Source: Alopecurus myosuroides (lineage: Eukaryota; Streptophyta; Magnoliopsida; Poales; Poaceae). Taken from it: a DNA stretch of 64,000 nt. Position numbers and translations under genes: made by a program. The notes beneath the pieces were generated by a model. The model was not told the DNA's origin and ran no database searches. It was given only the letters and a program-made list of their open reading frames with translations. The stretch spans positions 55,454,292-55,518,291 of the forward strand of contig CM054060.1 in NCBI GenBank assembly GCA_028641055.1. The letters are read 5' to 3'. Positions 36,041-47,223 of the stretch are shown here, in pieces. Within the stretch, counting starts at the first letter, position 1, and the number at the start of each line of letters is the position of its first letter.

Positions 36041-36410
36041 CTAGTGCCTCTCTTGCGACCTGTCCCCGCCGCCTCCCTGTCTCCCCATCCAATCTAGATA
36101 CGCCCCATACTCCTCATCAACTGGATTTCCTCCATGGGAGCCGGCTTGGTGGAAGAGGCTAGAAGATGAAGGAGAGGAGACCCAAGAGAGGGAGGGAGAA
36201 TGAGGTGCCAAGCCATTGGTGGGAGCGAGATGGAGGCGCAAGCCGACAATGGACAGACATGTGGGGAGTCGGGGAGAGACCCGAGGTGCCGGCGCGTGCG
36301 CCGAGCGGCAGCCGAAGTGGCCTGTGGCGGCGGCGGAGAGGGGTTGGAGAAACCCTAGCTTCTTCTGGCCATTAGAGGCGTGAAGAGAAGGGGAAGAGGA
36401 GGCAGTTCTG
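36041..36410 (-). other. Possible captured first exon and leader
   Basis: GC-rich compared with its surroundings. The minus strand has a leader-like AGAAACCCTA-rich 5' part near 36345-36380 and a frame reading MRLHLAPTNGLAPHSPSLSW, ending after VDEEYGAYLDWMGRQ. This looks like the 5' end of a plant gene lying near the 5' end of the Helitron. Identity unknown. Confidence 0.35.
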
Positions 36411-37012
36411 CGTTAAAATTAATTAACAAGTGGTTTTTTCTTTCCTCTTACGTGCGTGGATAGCCAAGCGCAACCAGCCAAATAGATTCAGCCAAACGAG
36501 ACAAAAAAAACGAGCCAGCCCGTCTGTGACAGATTGCTATCGTGGATAGGCTGGGAGGGCTCGCTAGGGTGTCGCGATTACTTGTCTTAGATTATCGTAT
36601 GATTACCCATTTATTCTTTATTTTTTCTTTCCCCGATAGGGCTTGGAAGCGGTTCAGGAAGCAACAAGCCGGTTTAACGGAGGCAGATATGCAAGTTGAT
36701 ACACTCGTCGTAAGCAGTACTTGCTACTTTCACGCATCTATCTTTAATTGCTTGAGCATTATTTGATTCAATTTTATTTCTCGTAAAGTGCCCAAACAGC
36801 CACATGGAACAAATTTATGTGAATTCCATGTCATGGAGAACATAAGAACAATCGTGAATGAGCGGTTCAAAAGAAGGACAATTTGAAAGCTGCACGATCT
36901 ACGGGAGGAGCTCCTACTGGCATACCGCTTACAAGCACTTCAAGAGGAATTGGCGGGTTTTTTGCTAAACAAAGTCATAGATCCAAATGGACCATTCTAT
37001 TATAAACAATGA

Positions 37013-37189
37013 TTTGCATGCATGTACGTAGACAGTCCCAATGTGTATAAGTCTGTTCAGATGTAACGATCTAATTGAGATCTACGTAATTATTTTCTGA
37101 TGATACCAATGCATGCAATGATCTGTATGATGATTACTGTGCAACAAATATGTCATTTATAGGCTAAACAAAAACACCGAAAATAAAAC
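37013..37189. other. 3' flank of the Ulp1-like gene
   Basis: Short AT-rich spacer before the CACTA subterminal region. No gene is seen. Confidence 0.5.
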
Positions 37190-37496
37190 ATCACACAAAA
37201 AACGCCCCAAAAACAGCCAACAAATAACATGCCAAAACTCTGCCTCGGCAGAGAAACACCCAAAACTCTGCCACGGCAGAGAACCTTTTACCACGGTTGG
37301 TGTTACGAACCAGGGTAAAAGCGTGCCGGCTTGCTCGCTGTGCAGAGCCCACGTGGGCACCCCTTTTACCCTGGTTGGTAAGCCCACCAGGGTTTAGGGA
37401 GCCTTTAGCCCGGGTTTGGCAAACCCGGTTGGCTAGCGGTGCATAAGCCCCCTCCCCCCCCCCCAACCAGGGCTAATGTCCTCTTCTCTACTAGTG
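37190..37496 (+). repeat. Right subterminal region and terminus of CACTA element 1
   Basis: Contains a duplicated ACTCTGCCxCGGCAGAG palindrome (37235-37280) and several ACCCTGGTTGG and CCCGGTTGG arms. It ends in CTACTAGTG at 37496, the complement of a CACTAGTAG terminus. Confidence 0.85.
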
Positions 37497-38269
37497 AGTA
37501 CACTGAAGTGGAAATTTTTTATCCCCTCTGATTCTCAGCACTATCATCTAGTTATTGTTTGTCCCGAAGGATTCAAACCACGTTCGAATTTCTAGTCGCG
37601 AGTTTCCCTACTAATAACTTAGAGCATGGCCAACGCTCCATGCTGGACGTATGCCTCAACCCTCCACGCAGGCTCGGGTGGTCCATGAAATTTCCGCATG
37701 TCGCTGGCAGACCAAAGCGGTCTCTTGCAGAGGAGGCTACCTCTCCATGCCCAAAAGAGAAATATAGAGATAGAGAAAGGAAAAAGGTTATGACGATGAA
37801 ACCTCTACAAGAAAGAGCACGGGTGAGAAAAGGCTGCGGAAGGGTGTGATTTGGGTAGATGCTCCCCCTAATATTTTTTCTACGTGGATCATGGGGCAGT
37901 GGCATGCGGTCGCCTCCATAATTAAAGCATGCCCTTAGTTCTAGATCGCTGGTAGGCGAAGATAACCTAACTTATTGGTTGAGGGACGTATAAGGGAAAA
38001 CAGATTCTAGAAGTACGAACATGCAGTGCCCAACTGCATCTAGTTCACATAAAGATTGTGATTTGGACCGGCTAGAGTCGACTTAGGTTACCTACCGTAA
38101 CAGAGTACTTGTATCATATGTGCTTTTCCAGAAGAGCAGTGCATGATATCAAATTAATTGACAATGTACACAAAGCAGTATCGAAACAATTAAAAGTATT
38201 TTGTTGTTGGAACACGTACACACACACACCAATGTTGCATCGCATGCATTCAGCATGCACTCACGACCC
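37497..38269. other. Spacer between CACTA element 1 and the aspartic protease gene
   Basis: No gene supported. A possible small MITE lies at about 37618-37940: TTAGAGCATGGCC on the left and GCATGCCCTTAG on the right are roughly inverted. The sequence from 38050 on is likely the promoter region of the downstream gene. Confidence 0.4.
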
Positions 38270-38277
38270 TATTTATT
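38270..38277 (+). promoter_or_regulatory. TATA-like box of the aspartic protease gene
   Basis: TATTTATT lies 53 bases before the chosen ATG, in the sequence CCCTATTTATTGCC. This spacing suits a short plant 5' leader. Confidence 0.5.
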
Positions 38278-38329
38278 GCCTCACTTACAAGTAGTCTACA
38301 CAACCAGTAAAGAAGATACCGTCACCAAA

Positions 38330-39565
38330 ATGACGACACCAGCGTCCCTCCTCCTCATCTTCTTGTGCGCCTCCGCGAGCCTCGCCACCGGCAGCACCGC
38401 CTTGCGTCTACAGCTCAAGCATTTGGGCGGGAATGCCGACCTTACTCTGGCGGAACATCTGCACCGCCCATTCGAGTTGATGAGCGGGGTGACCACCCCC
38501 GTCGTCCCGCAGGAGGACGACTACTACGGCTACATTGCGGAATTCGGCATCGGCAATCCGCCCCAGGTCGTGCAGCTCCTCGTCTCCAGTTCGGGCGGCA
38601 TTGTTGGGACGCAGTGCAGCACCTGCCGCCCCAACTGCTTCGGCCAGAACCTGGACTTCTACGACTACCACAAATCGAGCACCGCGCAGTCCGTGCGCTG
38701 CGACGACACCATGTGCGCTGCCGGTGCCAGCTATGGGACCAAGCCGTGCGCGGACGACGACAAGGACAAGGGCGGCTCGTGTTCGTTCCAGCAGGACGCT
38801 GGCGTCCTCCGTACCGACGAGTTCACCTTCGGGCCGGCCAAGGTCAACATCACTTTCGGGTGCATAAGCCTGACCGGCACATCACCAGGCTACTTCCCCT
38901 TTCTCGGCGGCGCCTCCGGCGTTATTGCGCTCGGAAAGGGCGCACTGTCCGTCGTCTCCCAGGTCGGCACCACGAGATTTTCGTACTGCCTCACCCGGCA
39001 CAACGACCTCCTCGACTCAAGCCCGTTGTTCATTGGCTCGTCGGCCGGCCTGAGTGGCGACGCGCCGGTGACATCGACGCCCTTCTACCCGAACACTCAC
39101 GGGGAAACTTTCTCCTCTTCCTACTTCGTGTCGATGACCGGGATGTCGGTTGGGGAAGCTTCCCTCGACATCGCCGGGATAGAGTTCCACGGCGGCGTGA
39201 TGATCGACACAGGCGTGCCGGGCATGTACCTCGTTGAAGCCGCCTACATGGCGCTTAAGGAGGAGATGTCGCGGCAGCTGGGGAGCATCCTTGTTCCATC
39301 GCCGGTCCAAGCATTGGAGCTGTGTGTGGCGCGCGAGGACGTCAGTATGATAGCGCCGCTGGTGCTACACTTGGGCGGCGGGGATTTGGCACTCCCTGCC
39401 GACAACTACTGGGCGCCCGTAGACTTGGAGACATCCTGCATGGTTGTCATGAACTCCACGCAGATGACCGTAATCGGAAGCTACGTGCAGCAGGACCTCC
39501 ACATTCTCTTCGATCTTGACGGTGAGACCATATCCTTCCAGCCGACCAATTGCGCCTCCATATGA
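38330..39565 (+). CDS. Nepenthesin-type (A1) aspartic protease homologue, likely catalytically dead
   Basis: A single exon of 411 residues. I chose the ATG at 38330 (MTTPASLLLIFLCASASLAT), which gives a clean signal peptide of about 21 residues; the open frame upstream lacks one. Plant A1 layout: TAXi_N-like half (YYGYIAEFGIGNPPQVVQLL at about 66-85, TQCSTCRPNC, Cys-rich insert to about 150), then TAXi_C-like half (YFVSMTGMSVGEASLDI, VIGSYVQQDLHILFDLDGE). In the first active site, where the family has DTGSD, this protein has SSSGG (86-90), so the nucleophile-activating Asp is Ser. The second site, IDTG with D293, is kept. Secreted inactive relatives such as xylanase inhibitors are known, so a binding or inhibitor role is possible. 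High GC and long ORF set it apart from the surrounding repeats. Confidence 0.88.
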   Translation: MTTPASLLLIFLCASASLATGSTALRLQLKHLGGNADLTLAEHLHRPFELMSGVTTPVVPQEDDYYGYIAEFGIGNPPQVVQLLVSSSGGIVGTQCSTCRPNCFGQNLDFYDYHKSSTAQSVRCDDTMCAAGASYGTKPCADDDKDKGGSCSFQQDAGVLRTDEFTFGPAKVNITFGCISLTGTSPGYFPFLGGASGVIALGKGALSVVSQVGTTRFSYCLTRHNDLLDSSPLFIGSSAGLSGDAPVTSTPFYPNTHGETFSSSYFVSMTGMSVGEASLDIAGIEFHGGVMIDTGVPGMYLVEAAYMALKEEMSRQLGSILVPSPVQALELCVAREDVSMIAPLVLHLGGGDLALPADNYWAPVDLETSCMVVMNSTQMTVIGSYVQQDLHILFDLDGETISFQPTNCASI

Positions 39566-40424
39566 TCACCACTACCGGCGACCGCTGCTACACATGCACT
39601 TGAAGAATAGATCTAAGAAACGAATAAGGCTCATGCATGCATACTGTATGTCAGTAATGTATCCTCAATTTCTCCGATGTTATTTGAGAATTTGATACTT
39701 TATTATGTTTACCGGTACAAAAAAATGTATTCAAGAAAATTGTAGAAAGCTTTATATTTATGTTGGTGTTTCATCTTGTATTCTTGTTACAACGTACGTG
39801 TGCATTTCGTGAATGAAAATATACTTAAGAAAAAACTACTCCATATCGACGGTGCATTCTTGGTTCTTAACACGTCCCATGCATGAGTCCAAAACGTGAG
39901 ACCTACTTTAGAAACTGCATATGTTTTGTATATACTTCTTAGTTAGTTTTCTTGTTATTTGTATTCATTATGTTATTCTGGAAAAAAAAAGGTGTACCTA
40001 AGTATCATGGCCAGCCATCTACGGCGTTTAGAAACACGAGGATCCTTATGTTTGCGTAAAGTCTCGTTAGATTAGTTTCTAGCAGTATACTTAATGCATG
40101 CACAAGAGATGATGCATGCTCGCTCAAAAAAAAAAAAGAAAGAAAAAAAGATGCATATGCATGCATGCGAAGTCTAGCACATCCGATTTGGGTTTTCACG
40201 TAGATTTATGGATTGATTTTCTTAGGCAATTTGCACGATAAGACATGTGTAGGGTAATATTTCTCTGCATCTGGGCCATCAAATTAATTGGAGCACGTCA
40301 GCGCATCGTTCTTCACCATGTCAAACTATAATGTACGCGTGAAGGAGTCCGGATGGCCAGATTAGCGCCACTTATACATGATCAAACTGGCTCGAAAATG
40401 AAATACTAATAACCTATATGACTA
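39566..40424. other. 3' flank of the aspartic protease gene and spacer
   Basis: AT-rich. The gene's 3' UTR is expected here, with AATAAG-like and AATGAAA signals near 39620 and 39813. No other gene is seen. Confidence 0.5.
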
Positions 40425-42988
40425 CTAGCAAAATGTCCGTGCGTTGCAACGGTTTAAAATTAACTCAACATGTGCTCCTAAATCTAGAACAAAACATCTT
40501 ATATTTCACATTCACTTTGGTTTGTACCATTTTATTTTTTATTTTTTTTTGGTTTTGCTTGAGTTTTTTTTTTTTTTTTTTTGAAAGTTTTGCTTGAGGT
40601 TTAGTTCTCTTGTATTCTACATCAATCCTCTTAAAAGAACTGGCATTGGAAATAAAAACTCAGCACCTGATTTTCAATCTTCTGTATGTAGAAGTTAAAA
40701 ATATTGTACAGAAATATTTGGGTATACAATTAGCTTGTTCATATTAAAATTTACCAAATTATAAGGGAAAATCAGTAAATAAAATATATTTTTAAATCGG
40801 AATAGAATTAGTCGCACGTAAAAAAATCAAGCCATTTTATGGTATCATACATGTCATATGTTGAAATCATACTAAAATTAGGCCCACGTTAAAAAAAACT
40901 CAAGCCATTTTATAGTATCATACATGTCATACGGCACATGCTATAATGTTGAAATTATACTATACAGTTAGGCTCACATGGAAAACTTCCAACTTCCATT
41001 TCAAGATATCATACATGATGTGTTCAGAGAATAAAAAGTGTTGCAAGTAGCCAAACAACAGTGGAAGTGTATTTCCTTGTAAAAACAACAATGAGAATAT
41101 ATCATATATCGACAGTTCACGGATTTTTCTTTCGCAATCCTACCTTTTCAAATAGCAATTTTGAAATGATGTTGGCTACCTTCCTCAATGTTTCATCTAA
41201 ATACCGAGCTATTCCTCCAGATTTGATATCCTCCATCTCACATTCTCCTCCCTTGATATTTTCATACAAAATTTACATCTCTCATGTTAGATTTTCCTCA
41301 TCCAGTGTCAATGAAATAACTCTCCATTTCGATAACTGCATGAGAAAGGGAGATACGACTTCCTGCAACGTCCATCCCCATGAGATCTGACTTTACTCAA
41401 TGATAGCAAAGAACCCGTGCGTTGCTACAGACCTATAAAAACATTATTTAAGATATAACTTGAATTAGGTTAAAATATTTCCGATGCAGTTTCTGATAAG
41501 TTTATCATTGAGTTGCTTCGTCCAAATAATACAAAATCATGTATTCTCTAGAGAAGAAACAACTGCATTAGGTTTTGTCGCCAAGTGCCTTTGTTACATT
41601 ATTGTTGATTGAACTAATTCTGTAACAACTTGATCAAATGGCCGGTACTTCAGAAAACAAATGTTTTTAGATAATATTTAGACTCGGTTTCATATACAAT
41701 CACTTTGAGATAACTGCCAATAGAATAATTGGCTCCCTCAACCTCTTGTACACATGAATGGCGAAGAAAAATCAAATGGAATAGGATTAGTGATCAAAGC
41801 ACAATAACACATATTTGCATACATCTTCTAAATTCAGAAACTCGACGAATCAGACCTGCCTTCCCTCTGCCAAATAAGATTATGTTGACGTTAGTCTACA
41901 TTTGAACATACAGGAAGCAATTCAGAGTGAAACTGGCAAACGTGTAAATAGACACGTTCAATCTTGCAATTTCCTTCCAAGTCAAGGTCAGGGAAGGGAT
42001 AGGAAATAAAGTGAGGTCTCACTCTATGGTGCAACCATGATCTATTACAAGCTGCAGACTCATCTGATGAACCAAAGTTTTGCTACAAACTAAACATACG
42101 CATTGCTAAAAGAACAAAAATCCGGGATCTGACATGTAAAAAAGTAACCCAAAATCACTTGCAGGATTGCATACTAAAGCTACTGTTTTTGTAGAATCAA
42201 GAATATCCAGATCTAAATATATAGAATGCAAAGAAGATCAGAGGAGAGAGAGGATACAGAGGAGAACTAAGTACTACGGAATTGGAACGACGACGTCTCT
42301 TTTTTTTCGTTGGCGGGTCGACCATGGGACAAAGTAGAGGGGAGGAGAGGACATCTACACCGGCGACCTCAGCGCCTCCACGCAGTGTACAACCGCGACC
42401 TCGACGCAACCGTTTGGCGCTGGAACAGGGGTGGGGGATAGAGGGTGTGGCGCTGGAGCAGGGGGCGGATGGATTTGGCGCTGGAGAGGCTGTGCGTTCG
42501 CCGAGATAGTCGCTTCCACGGCGAGCACGACTATGAAGGTCTTGATCTCGTCGTTGCAGGACATGCTTGCACAGGTGTGTCATGCGTGACCTCACCAAGC
42601 CGTTCCTCCGGTCGATGGAGAAGCTCGCGGCAGCGTCCTAGAAAAGCAGGTGAAGTGCCAGACCTCCATCGGGATAGAGAAAAATCTGAAGGCGTCCGGG
42701 ACGGAGGGTTCACCTCGATACGACCCAGGATCTCGAGGGCTTGGGATTGGAGGTGGGCGGTTCCGTTCCTCCAGCCGGACAGAGGGAGACGGCGCCGCTC
42801 AGCACAGATCCATGCGGGACGACGGGATGAAGATGAGCTCTGCTTTTCGTTCGCTCGGTGGGGACAAGGGGCAGACAGGTATGACTGTACGACTTGGAGT
42901 GCGGGTTGATTTCATCTTTTCCGATGGACTAAATTGCAAAACGACCACGACGTACGTACGGTCGTTAGGCCGCACTATATAGTAGAGA
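40425..42988 (-). mobile_element. Non-autonomous Helitron, 2564 bp
   Basis: On the minus strand the 5' end is A|TCTCTACTATATAGTG at 42988. The 3' end has CCGTTGCAACGCACGGACAT followed by TTTGCTAG|T, ending at 40425. Both match the published grass Helitron termini (TCTMTAYTA... and ...CGTNRYAAHGCACG...CTAG) and the insertion is between A and T. A second 3'-terminator-like sequence (GTAGCAACGCACGGGTTC, then TTTGCTATC) lies inside at 41403-41430. The GC-rich part 42240-42900 looks like captured genic sequence of unknown origin. No replicase or helicase is present. Confidence 0.9.
42240..42910 (-). other. GC-rich captured segment in the Helitron
   Basis: Both strands have open frames of 60-150 codons because of GC content, and none shows a known domain. 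The minus strand has a Pro/Ala-rich frame (PPPAPAPHPLSPTPVPAPNG). The parent gene is not recognised. Confidence 0.35.
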
Positions 42989-45660
42989 TATATCACCATC
43001 CTACAAATTAAATTATTTAACAATAATGCATTTTTGTAATGAACCCGACCCATTTCATAACGATTCAAGAGATAGAAATAAAAATGTCGCCACGAATGAA
43101 GGGCTTAGAAATTAGTCCCCTTCAAAAGATGGATGAATAACGATGGATAAAAATGCACGTCATGCATGCGTGCACGTCAAACGAATGAAATGTCGCCATG
43201 CATGCACGTCCCATTAAATAAAAATAATTCTTACCGAGCAATAGATAGTCAGTTCACCAAACAGATATATATCATTGGAGCTTCGGTGCACCTGGGCATC
43301 AATTGGAAGAATCCGAAAAAAAATTATTACTTTCAAAATATTCTGCCGAAAAAACCGTAACTAGCCGGTAGTATATATTAAAAACTTGCAAAAAAAAGCA
43401 ACTTCAAAAACTTTGTATTTTAAACTAAACAAAAATGACTAAAGTATGGGTCTGGGTAACGTCTATTTTCAAATATATATATTTTTCATTTTTTCATTTT
43501 TATGTAGCCCATACTATTTTATATTTCAGAATGAAAGTTTGCATATTTGTGGGATATACCATCAGTTACAACCATATTTATTTTCAGAATTTTTAGAATC
43601 TTGTAAATATTTTTTTTCCAATTTTTTTAAATTGACAGGATCGCTTGTGCTCAGAAGGCAAAAGCACTTTCCGTATGTATTGTTAGCATGGACAAGAGTA
43701 AGAATTGTGCCACTGTGCGTGTTTCGCGCGCTTCCACGATACTATAGGCCGTGACAAGCGGCGCCCACGGTAAAATATGCCTGATGCCTCCGCAGAAGTG
43801 GTGGTAAACCACTCCACCAACTTATAATTAACCTGCCTGTTTCTAGAAAGCAGCCTTAAAAAAAAAAAAAGAGGTAGAAAACAGCCTGGTGCATGTCAAG
43901 TCTAGGTGATCCATGTTACTAAGCCAATCGATATCATCCCATAGGTGTGTCCCGACCTGGTGTGTGTCGCACACGGCAATGAGTACACGGTAGAGATTTG
44001 CACGGCGACGCCCTCTTTGCCGTGTACATCAAACGGAAACGAAACCATGTGGGACCCACCTGCCAGTTTCTGCCGTGTGCTAGCACACGCAAAGCACTGA
44101 AGCAGAAAAATGACAATATTGAAGCAAGATTTGTCTCTCTTTTTTCAATCTGCATACGGAGTTCGTATTGTAATTTTTATAGATGGTACAAACATATCTT
44201 ATAAGCATCTAAAGTTTTTCGTAATATTTTCTGAAAGATTTAGAGATATTTTCTAGGCGGTAGCAGAGCAGTACTAGATATCTTAGAGTGTGCTATGGGC
44301 AATTTGTTTTGCGGAATGCTGAGTGTTTCCCGGGGAGAACTCCCCCTCCCCGTGCATCGACCACGTGACATGTATCATCTCACGTGGTCAATATGGAATG
44401 ACCGCTCCGTACACATCCCTTTTCTCCTACTTCAAAAAAATCAACCGACCCCGACTTTGTGCGCCGACTCCTACTAGCCCACCTCCCATGGCTCCCATAT
44501 GTAAACCCTAATGTTGATGAAATGAGAAATGTGTGGAATGTTGTTTCCTTTGTTTCCTTGTATTTTAAATCATCTAATCTATCTTGTCAATTGATTTTCT
44601 CAACCATGACACAAAATCCATTTAAAACCCTAAAGAAAAACACTAAGTTTCTCTCCTTTTTCTGCTAGTTTTCTACCTTTTTGAACTCCTCAAATAATTA
44701 TGAAACCAAACTCAAATTCTTGTTTTTTTATTGTGGTCCATCCTTGGGATATGGTATCACTCACCGTATTCAAATAATCAATTTTGGAATGAAAAAAACC
44801 TTGTTTTCATGTGTGTTTTCCTACTTAGTTGACAAAACAGGAAATTGGAAAACAGAGAAAACTGAAAACGTACCCTTTTTCTCTCTTGTTTTAATTTCCC
44901 AAAACACATTGTAAAAATAAATAAAAAGGGGTTTTTGAAACTAGAGATCATATTTTTCAATCTCAAACTTTCAAATCTCTATTTGGAATTTATTTGGTAG
45001 TTCCAACAAGCCCTAACTTGTCTCTGAAAATAATTGGATTCTAGACTTAGAATTTTCACTAAGTCCCTGTTAACTGAAACTTACTGGATTTGACACTTTT
45101 GACAGAAAACAAACTGGTTCAAATTCATAGTTTCAATTGAAATCTCAACGTGTGACCTTGTCATTCGTGTTCACCACAGATCGAACTCCACACCTATGCC
45201 CTTGCATTGATCTAGAAGACACTAGGGAGGAAGAACAACAAGATGCCAAAGGAAGGGAGTGTACATCCGAGGTGTCATCCACCCGAGGGTGATCACCACT
45301 AATCCGTGCCCGTTTTCAATGGCTTTGGCCAGTGGCTTCTTGCTCCATGGTGCCACCAAGCTTACCTCGTCGATCCACGTGCTGCTCGCCCTCTAGGATG
45401 AGCACACGAGCTCGGTGAACTCTCCATTTCGCTAAGAGGCCACCCGTGTGTGCACACTCGTGAATCCACGGTATAAATCCATCCTCTGCCCCTCTGCCTC
45501 GCCACACCACTCACCACACTTCACTCTCACACCTCAAGCGTGCCCAGTTCATATCTCCCTTTGTGAGAACAAGGAGAGCAGCGCTCTCGGCTCTGCCCGA
45601 GAGGAAGAACCTGAAGACGAACTTCCCGACAGGAAGAACCTGAAGACAAACTGCCCGAGA
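42989..45660. other. Repeat-rich intergenic sequence without a supported gene
   Basis: 43000-43860 is AT-rich. 43930-44100 carries phrases such as TTTGCCGTGTACATC and CTGCCGTGTGCTAGC known from degraded grass DNA transposons. 44480-45600 has the look of a decayed LTR or leader. 45601-45660 is a 29-bp unit (GAGGAAGAACCTGAAGACGA type) repeated twice. Open frames here are short and unconvincing. Confidence 0.4.
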
Positions 45661-45911
45661 GGATGATGTAACCACCCAAATAGCACCAAAACCGACATCA
45701 TAGTAACGTAACGTAAAAATCCGTCAAGGCAAATACCGACACGTGGCGAAGTATGCCAAGTCCATGTCGCCTACTATGAGTGGGCGATTAGACGACGTAA
45801 AAATAATGTCCCCGACACATTTGATGACATCACCCAAATCCGAGACGAAAAAACGTCATAGAAAAGACGTTGCGTGGCACCATTTGGTTGATGCACGTGT
45901 CACGAGTTTAG

Positions 45912-46539
45912 CGACGAAAAAAGGTGCTGGGTAGTCCACGACGAGCAGATTTCGTCCCCGAAGAAGGCGACGTGGCGCTATTTTGTTTCCATGTGGCGTA
46001 TTTTGATTGGTTGACATGCTTTCGCCTGATTAGTCGAGACTCGCGACAGGAAAAAAACGTCGCTGGGTAGCCCGGGACGAACAGATTTCGTCCCAGAAGA
46101 AGCCAATGTGGCACCATTTTGTTTCCATTTGGCGTATTTTCGATTGGTCCACATGGTTTTGCCTCATTGGTCAAGACTGGCGACGTAAAAAAACGTTCCC
46201 ACGTTTTGCTTATGGTGACTAAACGTTTATCCATGTCAGCTGATTGCGATAACGGCCGTTAGAAACTCGTTTTCCACGTGTCTCTCATAGCGACGAAATA
46301 AAAACGTTAATACTTATTGAGCCTAGTCCGGACGGCCCAACTGGTGGCGAAGATTTGCTGTACGTTGCGGATATCCTTAACGGTTTAGTGTTCATGTAAA
46401 CTTCGCAGAATTGTCCGTGACAGTCGATCTGATACGTTTTCATTCCGTCGCTAAACCGTCGCGGATTGCCCTTAGCGACGGTTTGGAGCCCATTCGGAAC
46501 ATTATTGAAACGTCCCTGATCGCGCGGAATTTGATAGTG
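45912..46539 (+). mobile_element. Right end of an unclassified CACTA-like element with tandem units of about 132 bp
   Basis: Two units (about 45912-46042 and 46043-46174) start with GCGACxxxAAAAAA and share AGATTTCGTCCC, GAAGAAG and ATTTTGTTTCCATxTGGCG. Farther on, palindromic CCGTCGC/GCGACGG motifs lead to GCGCGGAATTTGATAGTG ending at 46539. TAGTG is the complement of CACTA, so this may be the 3' terminus of a CACTA family. The left terminus was not found. Confidence 0.45.
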
Positions 46540-47215
46540 ACGTCTTGTATTACTTCCTGGTATTGAGTTCGTACTTCTAGCAAGTTTTGGCAATGTGTTT
46601 ATGAGGCTTGTTTTACATTTTGCATTGTTCCATATGTGTTTATTCTGACTGCATGTTACAATGAATTCTAAGGATGCCCCTTTAGTGCATGATCACCTAT
46701 GTGTTTATGAGGCTTGCTATCACTATGCACAATTTATGAGCTTATTTGGTGAATGATGACTTTGACACATGTATACTTGGCTGATGCCTCACTGTCTCCA
46801 CTAGATAGCCAGCAAAAGTAAGAACCAGACACAAATAGATGTGCCATGTCTTTGCTTTTGCTGGCCCACCTGGTGTAGCAAAGTTGCGTATGCTTGCTGT
46901 GTCTCTATGTTCCCCTGAGGCCAATGAGTACATAGCTGTGACTATAGATGTTGTTTTGAATGTGCATGATCCCTTTAAGTTGGTGATTAAAATGTGTCAC
47001 CATATCGTTGCAATGAGGGTTCCATACTATCTTGTGCAATGTACAAGCACATTCATTGTGCATTGCTCTTGGTAGTGTAGAATTACTTCTTGGATAAACA
47101 TGCTTGTGCTTTTATTATGAGGCATTACCAGTTGATCGTAGTTTGGCCCAGTTTTACATAAATGTCTTCATGAAAGAATTGTTCCTTTTTAGAACCAATC
47201 TGTTTATATGCACAT
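46540..47215. other. Upstream flank of the B3 pseudogene
   Basis: No domain recognised. Frames of 60-80 codons near 46740-47075 do not look genic, although decayed first exons of the B3 gene could lie here. Confidence 0.35.
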
Positions 47216-47223
47216 TTTGTAAT

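Larger units (their letters stand above)
28266..36546 (-). mobile_element. Probable Helitron (minus strand) inside an intron of the CACTA gene
   Basis: The left edge reads, on the minus strand, an 18-base palindrome GGCGCCCCAAGGGGCGCC (28277-28294), seven bases, then CTAG followed by T: the layout of a Helitron 3' end. The exons on both sides (to 28218, from 36640) join in phase with GT-AG ends, so about 8.3 kb was added to an intron. The right (5') end is less sure; A|TCCACGATAGC on the minus strand at 36546/36547 fits the A|TC rule, and 36533 is an alternative. The interior looks like exons and introns of captured host sequence. No RepHel protein is present, so it is non-autonomous. Confidence 0.55.
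25040..37012 (+). pseudogene. Ulp1/C48-protease-like second gene of CACTA element 1, broken
   Basis: GC-rich leader (25050-25350), a splice donor GAG|GTGAGC near 25350 and a TTAGT-rich intron precede exons. 26152-26337 is a weak acidic exon. 26572-26893 has GYARVGVDDVQEAWRI and LDIPGGDG. 26893-27400 is Pro-rich, then K-rich. 27400-27783 has FEDLFFFNNLDALDKSLI. 27860-28020 and 28108-28218 hold FHWILLNIHVDTG with the catalytic His and the following MDS Asp. 36640-36709 has AWKRFRKQQAGL. 36789-37012 has GTNLCEF, the catalytic Cys region. This is the SUMO-protease fold known as a second gene in many grass CACTA elements. Defects: frameshifts near 26893, 27390 and 36790, a TGA at 27568-27570 and a TGA at 36894-36896. 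The intron 28219-36639 holds a large insertion. Confidence 0.75.
22430..37496 (+). mobile_element. CACTA element 1 (En/Spm superfamily), left-truncated, with nested insertion
   Basis: The right end is clear: TTCTCTACTAGTG ends at 37496, complementary to a CACTAGTAGAGAA terminus, with subterminal inverted motifs of the CCGGTTGG type at 37290-37475. Inside, left to right: a TNP2 fragment, a tandem repeat of about 145 bp, a minus-strand accessory ORF, an internal cluster of the same CCGGTTGG motif, and an Ulp1-like second gene. The left CACTA terminus is absent; TNP2 starts abruptly near 22440. An 8.3-kb probable Helitron interrupts an intron of the second gene. Confidence 0.75.

Noticed and set aside
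38365..39237. A 290-codon open frame overlapping the aspartic protease gene in another frame
   Set aside because: Arg-rich shadow of a GC-rich gene; the in-frame protease homology and signal peptide decide the coding frame.
42445..42909. 154-codon plus-strand frame in the Helitron
   Set aside because: GC-driven; overlaps several other open frames on both strands and shows no domain.
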